Assembly: GCA_040218415.1 (NCBI GenBank)
Contig: JAVJRN010000066.1
Location: 1-64,000, forward strand
Reading direction: 5' to 3'
DNA length: 64,000 bases
From: JAVJRN01 sp040218415
Lineage (GTDB): Bacteria > Bacteroidota > Bacteroidia > Cytophagales > Cyclobacteriaceae
Position numbers and translations under genes: made by a program. Positions 44,529-52,474 of the stretch are shown in pieces. The notes beneath the pieces were generated by a model. That model was not told the DNA's origin. It was given only the letters and a program-made list of their open reading frames with translations, and did not search any database. How positions within the stretch are numbered: the stretch's first letter is position 1; every line of letters begins with the position of its first letter.

Positions 44529-44708
44529 AAAATGAATAATTGTTGAATGAACAATGAATAATGAATTGAGTCATATTTGTGTTATCTGCTTTATTTTGAA
44601 TTTTTAATGATGGAAAAAAGAATTTTCAAAATCTCTTCACATTTTGGATGTATGTTATTGAATTCATCTTCAGATATAAGTTTGGTGTCTCTCATTAATC
44701 TCAACCAA
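44529..44708. repeat. Tandem repeat copy 2 (3' end of the intact four-helix-bundle gene)
   Basis: This copy contains the true end of the gene at 44591-44938 plus its downstream flank and is followed directly, towards lower coordinates, by copy 1. The duplication includes non-coding flank, so it is a segmental tandem duplication that later decayed. Confidence 0.8.
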
Positions 44709-44938
44709 TAGGAAGATTCTCGAGCTTCTTTGTATGCAATACTCATTTTCGCCCTAAAATCCTTCTTGGTAAATCCTCCTGCGCCTTCTTCAGCGTTTGC
44801 TCCGATGCTAGTTCCACTTCTAAGCAGTTGTTTGCTCAGAACATACTCTTTTCTTTCAGCGGTTATTAGTCTACATAATCGAACGATTTCAACGGCAAAA
44901 TCATAGGTTTTAATCAATATGATATTATCCTTAGCCAT
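44591..44938 (-). CDS. Four-helix-bundle protein (S23/IVP family)
   Basis: The 115-residue protein shows the family pattern: KTYDFAVEIVRLCRLI, SKQLLRSGTSIGANAEEG (about 38-55), KMSIAYKEARESSYWLRLMRD (about 65-85) and an ending CEEILKILFSIIKNSK. Such proteins were first seen in 23S rRNA intervening sequences and are scattered through Bacteroidota genomes, often with simple ATTCC-type repeats as here (44945-45223). Its role is unknown. It lies between two permease genes of one ABC transporter and looks like an insertion. Confidence 0.88.
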   Translation of the reverse strand: MAKDNIILIKTYDFAVEIVRLCRLITAERKEYVLSKQLLRSGTSIGANAEEGAGGFTKKDFRAKMSIAYKEARESSYWLRLMRDTKLISEDEFNNIHPKCEEILKILFSIIKNSK

Positions 44939-44944
44939 ATCTTA

Positions 44945-45223
44945 AATCATTAAGTAAATCCCAAAAACGCCATTCCTCATCGAACATTCCCCATTCCCAA
45001 TTAAACATTCCTAATTTCTCATGGCACATTTTCTCCATTTCTCATTGCACATTCCTAATTAAATATTCCCCATTCCCCATTCCTCATTGAACATTCCTCA
45101 TTCCTCATTGAACATTCCCAATTCTTCATTCCCCATTCCCAATTCTTCATTCCTCATTCCCAATTCTTCATTCCCCATTCCCCATTCCTCATTGAACATT
45201 CCCCATTATTAATTGAACATTCC
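44945..45223. repeat. Low-complexity region of degenerate CATTCCCCATTCCTCATTGAA units
   Basis: About 280 bp consist of irregular 7- to 26-base units built from CATTCC, CAATTC and CATTGAA. On the minus strand it is a run of GGAATG and GAGGAATG. The units are variable and there are no regular spacers, so it is not CRISPR. It separates the permease gene from the four-helix-bundle gene. Confidence 0.85.
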
Positions 45224-46519
45224 TCATTGTCGGTAAGGTATTTCTGTTTGATGTGGATCGTATTCAGGGTATTCAAGTAAGGCCTCCAGCTTTTTTTCTA
45301 GCTCAGGGGTAATCACGTGTTCGATATTTTCCGCGTCTTCATGCACATGATCTGGTGCTATTCTCAGATACTTAGTGAGGTAAAGCTCCCAAAGTCTATG
45401 CAAGCGCACGACTCTTTGTCCTTTCTGATAGCCTTCTTGTGTGAGACTCCAGTGGTTATTTGTTTTATTTATAAAACCTTGTCCTCTCAGCCTTTTCAAT
45501 CCATTGGTCAGCTGGCTAGGGGTGAACCTTCGCATTTCTGTGATTTCGGCTTGATTTCTTGCCAATTTAAAATCGTCGTTTATTTCACCAATCTTATAAA
45601 GGGATTTAAGCAAATTCTCTTCAAGAAGTCTTCGTCGTATCTTTCTTTGCTTGAATAACCGTAGAATGATTCCCTTTTTCGGTGCAAAAAAGAAGGAGAA
45701 GACGGCAATCAATGATACCACCATCACAATCCAAGGTCCAGTAGGCATGGCTGGTGCGGCATAAGATATGAAAGCACCAGTTAGACCGGAGAAAGCCCCA
45801 ATAATTGCAGCAAAAAGGAGCATGTAGGGCAACCGGTCTGTCCAAAATCGAGCAGCAGCAGCCGGCGTGATGAGCATGGCAGCCATTAAAACTACGCCTA
45901 CAGCTTGAATACCCGTAACAACCGCCATCACAGTGATTGACGATAAGATTAACTCTATCCGCTTGACGGGTATGCCCATGCTTTTGGCGAATGCCGGGTC
46001 AAAGGAGAGTAGTTTGAATTCCTTATAAAAAAAGAAGACGACCAACAGAACAACAATAGCAATTAATCCAAAAGCCACCAAGTCTTTGCCGACTAAGGCC
46101 GCAGCTTTTCCAAATAGAAAGGAATCAAGACCTGACTGTGCAGCATTTCCAGAGTGCTGGATGTAGGTCAATAACAAGATGCCCAAGCCAAAGAATACCG
46201 ATAGAGACAGACCGGTAGCAGTGTCTTCTTTTATTTTCGAATTTTGAATGATGTAGTCCATCACGATAATAGAAAGCCAGCCAGTAACGAAAGCACCAAT
46301 GATTAATAAAAAAGGATCTTTGGTTCCGCTAAAAATAAAAGAAAGGCAAATGCCGGGTAAAACCGCATGAGAAATCACATCGCCGACCAAAGCTTTCTTT
46401 TTTAAGAAAGTAAAACAGCCAACAATGGCCGAGCTTACGGATAACAGAATGGAGCCAAATACAACATAACGAACATTTGGATCACTAAAAGAAAAAAAAT
46501 CGATGACTAATTCTTTCAT
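45224..46519 (-). CDS. Metal ABC permease fused to a DtxR-like winged-helix domain
   Basis: Residues 1 to about 285 form an ABC-3 metal permease (SSAIVGCFTFLKKKALVGDV, ISHAVLPGICLSF). Residues about 290-431 form a DtxR/MntR-like part: a winged helix (EITEMRRFTPSQLTNGLKRL), LTQEGYQKGQRVVRLHRLWE, and the metal/dimer segment DHVHEDAENIEHVITPELEK. The joined domain may sense metal at the membrane or gate transport; DNA binding by a membrane protein is possible but unproven. It overlaps the ATPase gene by 4 bp. The true second permease is at 43472-44383. Confidence 0.9.
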   Translation of the reverse strand: MKELVIDFFSFSDPNVRYVVFGSILLSVSSAIVGCFTFLKKKALVGDVISHAVLPGICLSFIFSGTKDPFLLIIGAFVTGWLSIIVMDYIIQNSKIKEDTATGLSLSVFFGLGILLLTYIQHSGNAAQSGLDSFLFGKAAALVGKDLVAFGLIAIVVLLVVFFFYKEFKLLSFDPAFAKSMGIPVKRIELILSSITVMAVVTGIQAVGVVLMAAMLITPAAAARFWTDRLPYMLLFAAIIGAFSGLTGAFISYAAPAMPTGPWIVMVVSLIAVFSFFFAPKKGIILRLFKQRKIRRRLLEENLLKSLYKIGEINDDFKLARNQAEITEMRRFTPSQLTNGLKRLRGQGFINKTNNHWSLTQEGYQKGQRVVRLHRLWELYLTKYLRIAPDHVHEDAENIEHVITPELEKKLEALLEYPEYDPHQTEIPYRQ

Positions 46520-47304
46520 TTCTCTCTAGCAGGGAATTGCTCTTTTTTCATAAGTTCGCCAACTTCCGAAAGCAAAGTGAGTTTTCCGCCGTAAGTTTCT
46601 TCAATGAGTTTGGTGGTGAAAACTTCGTCAGTAGGGCCAGAGGCAACCAAGCGCAAATTCAACATGATTACCCAGTCAAAATAGCTATTCACAGACTGCA
46701 AATCATGATGAACAACAATGATCGTTTTTCCTTGTGTGGCTAGTTTCTTTAAAAGTTGAATGATGGTTTTTTCTGTTGCCGCATCTACGCCTGCAAACGG
46801 CTCATCCATGAAATAAATATCGGCTTGTTGAGTTAAAGCTCTTGCCAAAAAAACCCGCTGCTGCTGCCCTCCAGAAAGTTGCGAAATCTGTCTTTCCTTA
46901 AATGCCAACATACCCACCTGGTCTAAAGCTAGCAATGCCGCTTCTTTATCGGCTTTCCTTGGTCGTTTGAAAAGACCAATAGCGGCGTATCTTCCCATCA
47001 TCACCACATCTAGTACAGAAGCAGGAAAATCCCAGTCTACCGACTCCTTTTGAGGGACATAGCTGACTCGGAAGCGAATATTATTCAAATCTTCGCCGAA
47101 AATTTTGCTGTATCCAGAACTCAAGTCGATCAAACCCATAATTGATTTGATTAGCGTTGACTTACCTGCGCCATTTGGCCCAATAATCGCAGCTATTGAG
47201 CCCACAGGAACGGTCAAATCGACACCCCACAATACAGGTTTACGATCGTAACTGACCGTGAGGTCATGGATTTCTAACGCTGGATTGTCTACATTTTTGA
47301 TCAT
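46516..47304 (-). CDS. Metal ABC transporter ATP-binding protein
   Basis: The 262-residue ATPase has Walker A GPNGAGKST (about 39-47), the signature LSGGQQQR (about 142-149), Walker B IYFMDEPF (about 163-170) and the switch His in VVHHDL. It is of the Mn/Zn/Fe importer type, powering the two permeases. It overlaps genes on both sides by 4 bp, so the importer components are translated together. Confidence 0.92.
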   Translation of the reverse strand: MIKNVDNPALEIHDLTVSYDRKPVLWGVDLTVPVGSIAAIIGPNGAGKSTLIKSIMGLIDLSSGYSKIFGEDLNNIRFRVSYVPQKESVDWDFPASVLDVVMMGRYAAIGLFKRPRKADKEAALLALDQVGMLAFKERQISQLSGGQQQRVFLARALTQQADIYFMDEPFAGVDAATEKTIIQLLKKLATQGKTIIVVHHDLQSVNSYFDWVIMLNLRLVASGPTDEVFTTKLIEETYGGKLTLLSEVGELMKKEQFPAREK

Positions 47305-48227
47305 AAGTCAGTCTTCACATTATTGGAAAGTTCTTGAACTATCGTCTTAGTGTTATGCTGAACCATGCCAATGTAAGTGCCTTCGACCGTGCCAAGAGCA
47401 CCCATAGCATCACTGAAAAGTGAGCCTCCGATTTTAACCTCATGACCTTTATCATTACATCCTTGCATAACCGCTTTGATGGCTTTGTCCGAAACGCTTG
47501 ACTCTACAAAAATGGCGGAGACATTATTTTTAATGATGATATCAGAGATATCGGAAATGTCTCTTAAGCCAAAATCTGATACCGTAGACAAACCCTGAAC
47601 GCCTTCCACCCGAATGTCGTAGGCCGCTCCAAAATATCCGAAGGCATCATGCGCGGTAATCAGCACTCTTTTCTCTTTAGGAATGGAGGAGATTTCTCGC
47701 TTTACGTACGCATGCAAATCGTCTAATTGACTGATATACTTTTCAAGATTCGTTTGATAATATTTTTTATTCGGCTCATCATAGGCTACAATAGCCGCAC
47801 CGATTTCGTTCACCGCATATTTCCATAGCGACACATCAAACCATACGTGAGGGTCATAAGCATCCTCGTACTGCAAAGATGATCTGAGTAGCGAGTCAGG
47901 AATACTTTCTGCGGCGGCTACTACTGGCTGGCTCTTTCCAAGTTGCTTGAGTATTTCACCCATTTTACCTTCGAGTAGGAGCCCATTGATGACAATGATA
48001 TCGGCCTCTCTTAATTTGCTCAAGTCACCTTGAGTGGCTTTGTATAAGTGCGGATCTACGCCTGGCCCCATCAACGCTTCTGCCTCCATTTTGTCACCCA
48101 CAATATTGATCACCGCATCATACAGCATACCTGTAGAGGTGACTATTTTAGGTTTGTCGTTGGCTGTTTTTTCAGCAGTATTACAACCCAGGAGAATACT
48201 GAAAATTACTAAATATAGATATTTCAT
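47301..48227 (-). CDS. Metal ABC transporter substrate-binding lipoprotein
   Basis: The 308-residue protein has a lipobox (FSILLGC, Cys near 15) and the cluster A-I fold typical of Mn/Zn-binding proteins. Probable ligands are His in GPGVDPHLYK (about 61), His in YDPHVWFDV (about 127), His in ITAHDAFG (about 192) and a late Asp or Glu. There is no His-rich loop, which favours Mn over Zn, but this is not decisive. It delivers metal to the permeases. It overlaps both neighbours by 4 bp. Confidence 0.9.
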   Translation of the reverse strand: MKYLYLVIFSILLGCNTAEKTANDKPKIVTSTGMLYDAVINIVGDKMEAEALMGPGVDPHLYKATQGDLSKLREADIIVINGLLLEGKMGEILKQLGKSQPVVAAAESIPDSLLRSSLQYEDAYDPHVWFDVSLWKYAVNEIGAAIVAYDEPNKKYYQTNLEKYISQLDDLHAYVKREISSIPKEKRVLITAHDAFGYFGAAYDIRVEGVQGLSTVSDFGLRDISDISDIIIKNNVSAIFVESSVSDKAIKAVMQGCNDKGHEVKIGGSLFSDAMGALGTVEGTYIGMVQHNTKTIVQELSNNVKTDL

Positions 48228-48886
48228 TTTTTTGCTATCATTAGACTTTTCGCTATTTGATCTGAAAGGTATTGTTCGTGATTTTTGTCAATTTGAATCA
48301 ATATACTTTTATCAAATTCTGTAACATCAATAACCTTTAAAACAGATCCTAGTTTAATTTTAATTTTATCAAGATGACGTAGGAGCGAGGGGTCAGAGTC
48401 GGGCACATTTACTACCTTTCCGCTTTCTCCTATACTTAATTCAGATAGAGGCATTTGAGGGGTGATGATGATGTTTCCGTCTTTGTCTGGTATTGGGTCG
48501 CCATGAGGATCCATGATCGGATTACCTAGAAAGTCATCGAGTCTATCGATTAAAAGGCTAGACTGAATATGTTCCATTTGCTCAGCAACGTCATGTACTT
48601 CATCCCAGTTAAATCCTAATTTTTCAACAAGGAAAACTTCCCAAAGCCTATGTCTTCTGATGATTTCTAATGCCGTTGATTTTCCATCGTTTGATAGTTG
48701 AACCCCGTAATATTTTTCATATTTTAGGATTCCTTTGTCAGCCAGTTTTTTGACCATGTCAGTAACTGATGCTGGTTTAGTTTCAATATCTTCTGATATC
48801 GCACTTGTACTCACAGCGTTTTCTCCATCAGCGGACAAGTGATATATTGACTTGATGTAGTTTTCCTCCGTCAAACTTAATTTCAT
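48224..48886 (-). CDS. DtxR/MntR-family metal-dependent repressor
   Basis: I choose the ATG at 48886 (220 residues, MKLSLTEENYIKSIYHLS); a GTG two codons earlier lies in the promoter. It has a winged-helix domain (1-65), the metal/dimerisation domain (RRHRLWEVFLVEKLGFNWDE, HDVAEQMEHIQS, about 80-115) and a C-terminal FeoA/SH3-like domain (about 150-220). It should repress this importer operon when Mn or Fe is plentiful. The palindrome at 48909-48924 is the likely operator. It is the first gene of the operon. Confidence 0.9.
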   Translation of the reverse strand: MKLSLTEENYIKSIYHLSADGENAVSTSAISEDIETKPASVTDMVKKLADKGILKYEKYYGVQLSNDGKSTALEIIRRHRLWEVFLVEKLGFNWDEVHDVAEQMEHIQSSLLIDRLDDFLGNPIMDPHGDPIPDKDGNIIITPQMPLSELSIGESGKVVNVPDSDPSLLRHLDKIKIKLGSVLKVIDVTEFDKSILIQIDKNHEQYLSDQIAKSLMIAKK

Positions 48887-48891
48887 GATCA

Positions 48892-48924
48892 CAAATGTAC
48901 AAAATTAATTTAGATAAGTCTAAA
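48892..48924 (-). promoter_or_regulatory. Promoter and operator of the metal importer operon
   Basis: TACATTTG (48892-48899, minus strand) matches TAnnTTTG and ends 5 bp from the ATG at 48886, which predicts a leaderless or nearly leaderless mRNA. The perfect inverted repeat TTTAGACTTATCTAAA (48909-48924, 6 bp arms, 4 bp spacer) lies over the -33 region and looks like a DtxR/MntR-type operator, so the regulator probably represses its own operon. Confidence 0.65.
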
Positions 48925-48992
48925 ATATATTTTAGGTATAAAAACGATCATATTCATAACAGCTTAGTAATGATTGATTTCTTAATGTTTGA

Positions 48993-50090
48993 TTAAAGTA
49001 TTTTAGAGCTAAGAAGTTTTGGCGATTCTGTATCCCAGTTGGGCGATTCTGTAGTATTTGCAAAAAGGTTTTCTTGGTGAGTCAATGCTTGCATTATCTC
49101 CACCACATCAATTTGGTCAAAATTTATGGGTATGGCACCACCAATTTCAGTTCCTCGCTTTGCCCAGTTTGTATTGGCTTCAATGAGGTATGGCAATTGA
49201 GCACTGGCGTATTCAAAACATTTGGTTGGCATCCGATTTACACTATCGTCCGCTGTATTATACGTAACAAGGCCAATGTCAGCCAGCTTTATTTGTAGCT
49301 CAATTTCTTCATGTGGAATGGGTGATGAATCTAGGAATAATGCTATTTTAGTTTCTTTATGAGAAACTTCATTTAACCAAGAAGTTAACCATTCATCCCA
49401 ACAAACGCCTATGATCGTTAAATGACTTTGCGGGTAAACTTCTTTGAATTTATACCAGGTTTTTATTGCTTTTCTAATTCCCCCATACTCTGAAATAGTG
49501 CCACTAAAAAGAAAATTAATTTGACTTTGATGAAAGTATTTTTTCAAACTTTCTCGAACAAGAGGAAGGCTTTTATTCTCCAGTACAATATTATTTACAC
49601 GGTATTTGGAAATTAACTTTGTATATGATTTTTCAGCTAACCAAAATTCATCGACTCCTCGAAAAAAGGTGAAGGATATGAACTTATAAATAGGCTTCAA
49701 AACCAGCTTAGCCGATGGAGTGTATTCTTTCTGCGATTTAATATTAGCTAGATAATTTTCTTGTAAATCTAAGATCAGTTTGAATCTATAAAACAACTTT
49801 AAGAAAACGGTAAGTGGTAGTAACTCAATAGTCGTAATAATGACTATTGATGGTTTTAGAGTGTTGATTAAATTTGATAGATGGAATTGAGCGTAAATTC
49901 TTCGAGTGAAGGATTTTCGGATTTTGTATGGATGAAAAATAATATCCTTCCATGAAGATTTATTTTTCGAGTCATTTGCTATGATATGAATCTCATATTT
50001 ATTTGTTTTCCGAATTGAAACAGCAATCTTATGGAAGTGCCTTATATCATCAACAGGTTTAAGCACTGACGCAATGAGAAGTTTCTTCAT
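48993..50090 (-). CDS. Glycosyltransferase (GT4-like)
   Basis: The protein of about 365 residues starts MKKLLIASVLKPVDDIRHFH (ATG at 50090; another ATG at 50099 is possible). It has the two-Rossmann GT-B layout, with INFLFSGTISEYGGIRKAIK (about 195-215) introducing the C-terminal half and ADIGLVTYNTADDSVNRMPT followed by KCFEYASAQLP (about 275-305), the donor-binding Glu region. It probably transfers a sugar in cell-surface glycan synthesis; donor and acceptor are unknown. It is divergent from dapD with under 30 bp between the start codons. Confidence 0.8.
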   Translation of the reverse strand: MKKLLIASVLKPVDDIRHFHKIAVSIRKTNKYEIHIIANDSKNKSSWKDIIFHPYKIRKSFTRRIYAQFHLSNLINTLKPSIVIITTIELLPLTVFLKLFYRFKLILDLQENYLANIKSQKEYTPSAKLVLKPIYKFISFTFFRGVDEFWLAEKSYTKLISKYRVNNIVLENKSLPLVRESLKKYFHQSQINFLFSGTISEYGGIRKAIKTWYKFKEVYPQSHLTIIGVCWDEWLTSWLNEVSHKETKIALFLDSSPIPHEEIELQIKLADIGLVTYNTADDSVNRMPTKCFEYASAQLPYLIEANTNWAKRGTEIGGAIPINFDQIDVVEIMQALTHQENLFANTTESPNWDTESPKLLSSKIL

Positions 50091-50117
50091 TCGATACATA
50101 TAAAAAACGATCCATTA

Positions 50118-50930
50118 ATGGAATTAAAAGAAATAGTAGAGTCAGCTTGGGAAGATAGGTCATTGATCCAAAAAAAGGAAGTATCTGTGGCTATCAAGAT
50201 TCTTATTGAGGATTTAGATTTAGGAAAACGCAGAATAGCAGAGCCGACAGATCAAGGGTGGGTTGTAAATGAATGGCTTAAAAAAGCTGTTATTCTATAT
50301 TTTCCATTAATGAAAATGCAATTGATCGAAGTAGGTCCTTTTCAATTTCATGATAAAATAAAATTGAAATCAGGTTATGATCATCTGGGTGTGCGTGTCG
50401 TACCTCATGCCATTGCCAGATATGGTTCCTTCATCAACAAGGGCACGGTTTTAATGCCTTCTTATGTAAATATTGGGGCATATGTGGATGAAGGGACAAT
50501 GGTCGATACATGGGCAACAGTGGGCAGCTGTGCACAGATTGGTAAAAACGTTCACCTAAGCGGAGGTGTTGGTATTGGCGGGGTTTTGGAGCCAATTCAA
50601 GCAGCACCTGTAATCATTGAAGATGGAGCTTTTATTGGATCACGCTGTATTGTTGTGGAAGGAGTGAGAATAGAAAAAGAAGCTGTTTTAGGTGCCAACG
50701 TAGTACTCACGGCCTCTTCTAAAATAATTGATGTCACTGGACCAGAACCTGTAGAGTATAAAGGATATGTTCCTGAGCGTTCTGTAGTAATTCCTGGGAC
50801 TTTACCCAAGAAGTTTCCTGCGGGAGAATATCAAGTGCCTTGTGCTTTGATTATTGGCCAAAGAAAAGAAAGTACCGATAAAAAGACCTCTCTTAATGAA
50901 GCATTAAGAGAGAATAATGTATCGGTGTAA
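50118..50930 (+). CDS. dapD: 2,3,4,5-tetrahydropyridine-2,6-dicarboxylate N-succinyltransferase
   Basis: The 270-residue enzyme has an N-terminal helical domain, then a left-handed beta-helix of hexapeptide repeats (about 100-215) with VNIGAYVDEGTMVDTWATVG and SGGVGIGGVLEP, the DapD signature. It succinylates tetrahydrodipicolinate using succinyl-CoA in the lysine/diaminopimelate pathway that feeds peptidoglycan. lysA lies three genes downstream on the same strand. The ATG lies inside a 12 bp palindrome TCCATTAATGGA (50111-50122). Confidence 0.95.
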   Translation: MELKEIVESAWEDRSLIQKKEVSVAIKILIEDLDLGKRRIAEPTDQGWVVNEWLKKAVILYFPLMKMQLIEVGPFQFHDKIKLKSGYDHLGVRVVPHAIARYGSFINKGTVLMPSYVNIGAYVDEGTMVDTWATVGSCAQIGKNVHLSGGVGIGGVLEPIQAAPVIIEDGAFIGSRCIVVEGVRIEKEAVLGANVVLTASSKIIDVTGPEPVEYKGYVPERSVVIPGTLPKKFPAGEYQVPCALIIGQRKESTDKKTSLNEALRENNVSV

Positions 50931-50937
50931 TTTTGGC

Positions 50938-51777
50938 ATGTCAATTGATCAATCGATTGATAAATCCCTTATCATGTCTGTTTTGGCTTTGTTGTTTTTG
51001 TTTTGTGTTGCTCCTGCAAAATCGCAGAATTTGGGTGATTTTACTTCAGAGGAATATCACTTCAAATCGGGAGAAGAACTGGATTTTCGATTGAGCTATG
51101 GCTGGTTTACGGTTGGTCGTGCTCAGGCATCCATCAACGCCGGTTTAGTCGAATTCAATGGTAAGGCTTGCTATCAGGTCGAGGTTTCGGGAACAACTTC
51201 GGGTCTGTTAGGTGTGTTTACCGATGTGAATGACCACTGGGGAGCGTACATTGATGGTAAAAATCTCAAACCCGTACATGCTTATAAGCAACTTCAGGAA
51301 GGTAATTATGAACGTATTGCCAAAACAGACTTTATGTTTGAAGAAGGAATTGCAACGGTAGAGAAGTGGAATCCAAAAAAGGAGATAAGGAAGCCGATCG
51401 ATACCTTTGATATCTCCCAAAAAGACAGGGATTTTTTAAGTGCTTACTTAAATTTGAGAAATATTAAGTTCGAAAATCTGATAATTGGTGACTCTATCGA
51501 GGTGAATGCCTTCTACGAGCGAGAGTTTTATCCAATCATTTTAGAATATGGAGGAAAGGAACTCTTAAGATCTAAAGTTGGTAAAATCGAAGCACATAAA
51601 TTATTCGTAGTGATGGAGCCTAATGATATTTTCCCTGATGAAAGAGGAATTGTGGCTTATGTTTCTGCAGACAAAAACCACCTTCCTTTAAGGATCGAGG
51701 CAGAAATGTTCTTTGGAAAGGCTTATTGTGACTTAGTTGCTTACAGAAACGTTAAATACGGGCCAGATTTCCAATAA
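50938..51777 (+). CDS. DUF3108 domain protein, exported
   Basis: From the ATG at 50938 the protein has 279 residues with a signal peptide (MSVLALLFLFCVAPAKSQ forms its core). A later ATG at 50974 and an earlier one at 50917, inside dapD, are alternatives. The mature part has GEELDFRLSYGWFTVGRA, the start of DUF3108, and DHWGAYIDGKNLKP, a beta-rich periplasmic or lipid-binding-like fold. Function is unknown. It is 7 bp after dapD and probably cotranscribed. Confidence 0.85.
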   Translation: MSIDQSIDKSLIMSVLALLFLFCVAPAKSQNLGDFTSEEYHFKSGEELDFRLSYGWFTVGRAQASINAGLVEFNGKACYQVEVSGTTSGLLGVFTDVNDHWGAYIDGKNLKPVHAYKQLQEGNYERIAKTDFMFEEGIATVEKWNPKKEIRKPIDTFDISQKDRDFLSAYLNLRNIKFENLIIGDSIEVNAFYEREFYPIILEYGGKELLRSKVGKIEAHKLFVVMEPNDIFPDERGIVAYVSADKNHLPLRIEAEMFFGKAYCDLVAYRNVKYGPDFQ

Positions 51778-51880
51778 TCCGATCTAAATTTGGCCACAGT
51801 TTTGATTACTAACGATGTTACTAATTCGTTGGAGTCATGTTATTTCAATCATCAGTCTTCATAAAACTGAAAAATTCAAA

Positions 51881-52474
51881 ATGAAAAATAATTTTTTAAT
51901 AGTACCAGCACTTCTTTTATTAATTTCTTGTGGAGGTGGTGATGTTTCCGAGGGAGACCAATATTTCGAAAACGGTAAGTATAAGGACGCAGTAAGTTGG
52001 TACAACAATTACCTAGAGTCACATAGCTCAGATATAAAAACACTCTATAATCGAGGAAGAGCCTATGAAGAATTAGGAAAATATGATGAGGCTATTGCTG
52101 ATTTTGAACAAGTCATTAAAGCAGACGAGAGAAACATCAGCGCACGATTGAGCCTATCTAAGGTGTACTATTCTCAGAAAAAATTCAATAAGGCAGTAAT
52201 TGCTGCAGATCAAGCCGTAGATCTCAACGAAAACTCCGCAGATGCGCACTTTTTAGTTGGGAGGGCAAAACATCAGCTCGGCTATCTCGATAGCGCCCTT
52301 GAGTCTTATTCTTTGGCTATCAAAATTAATAGCAATTATGGAGAAGCCTACCTTTATCGTGCGGCAATCAAGGTGAATAAAAAGAAAACCCGTTCGGCTT
52401 GTGAAGACTTCTTAAAGGCTGAAAATCTTGGGGTAAACGAAGCGGCTTCAATAAGAAAAAAATACTGTAGCTAG
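51881..52474 (+). CDS. TPR-repeat lipoprotein
   Basis: The protein of 197 residues starts at the ATG at 51881 with a lipoprotein signal (ALLLLISCGGG, lipobox Cys near 16), then about four tetratricopeptide repeats (for example TLYNRGRAYEELGKYDEAIA and ADAHFLVGRAKHQLGYLDSA) and a final SACEDFLKAENLGVNEA, a Sel1-like end. TPR lipoproteins act as scaffolds at the outer membrane; the partner is unknown. Its TAG stop overlaps the GTG start of lysA by one base. Confidence 0.87.
   Translation: MKNNFLIVPALLLLISCGGGDVSEGDQYFENGKYKDAVSWYNNYLESHSSDIKTLYNRGRAYEELGKYDEAIADFEQVIKADERNISARLSLSKVYYSQKKFNKAVIAADQAVDLNENSADAHFLVGRAKHQLGYLDSALESYSLAIKINSNYGEAYLYRAAIKVNKKKTRSACEDFLKAENLGVNEAASIRKKYCS

Noticed and set aside
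44356..44574. Separate 72-codon gene
   Set aside because: It spans two copies of a tandem duplication and corresponds to a decayed end of the four-helix-bundle gene.
44945..45223. CRISPR array
   Set aside because: The units are short, irregular and lack constant repeats with unique spacers; no cas gene is in the window.
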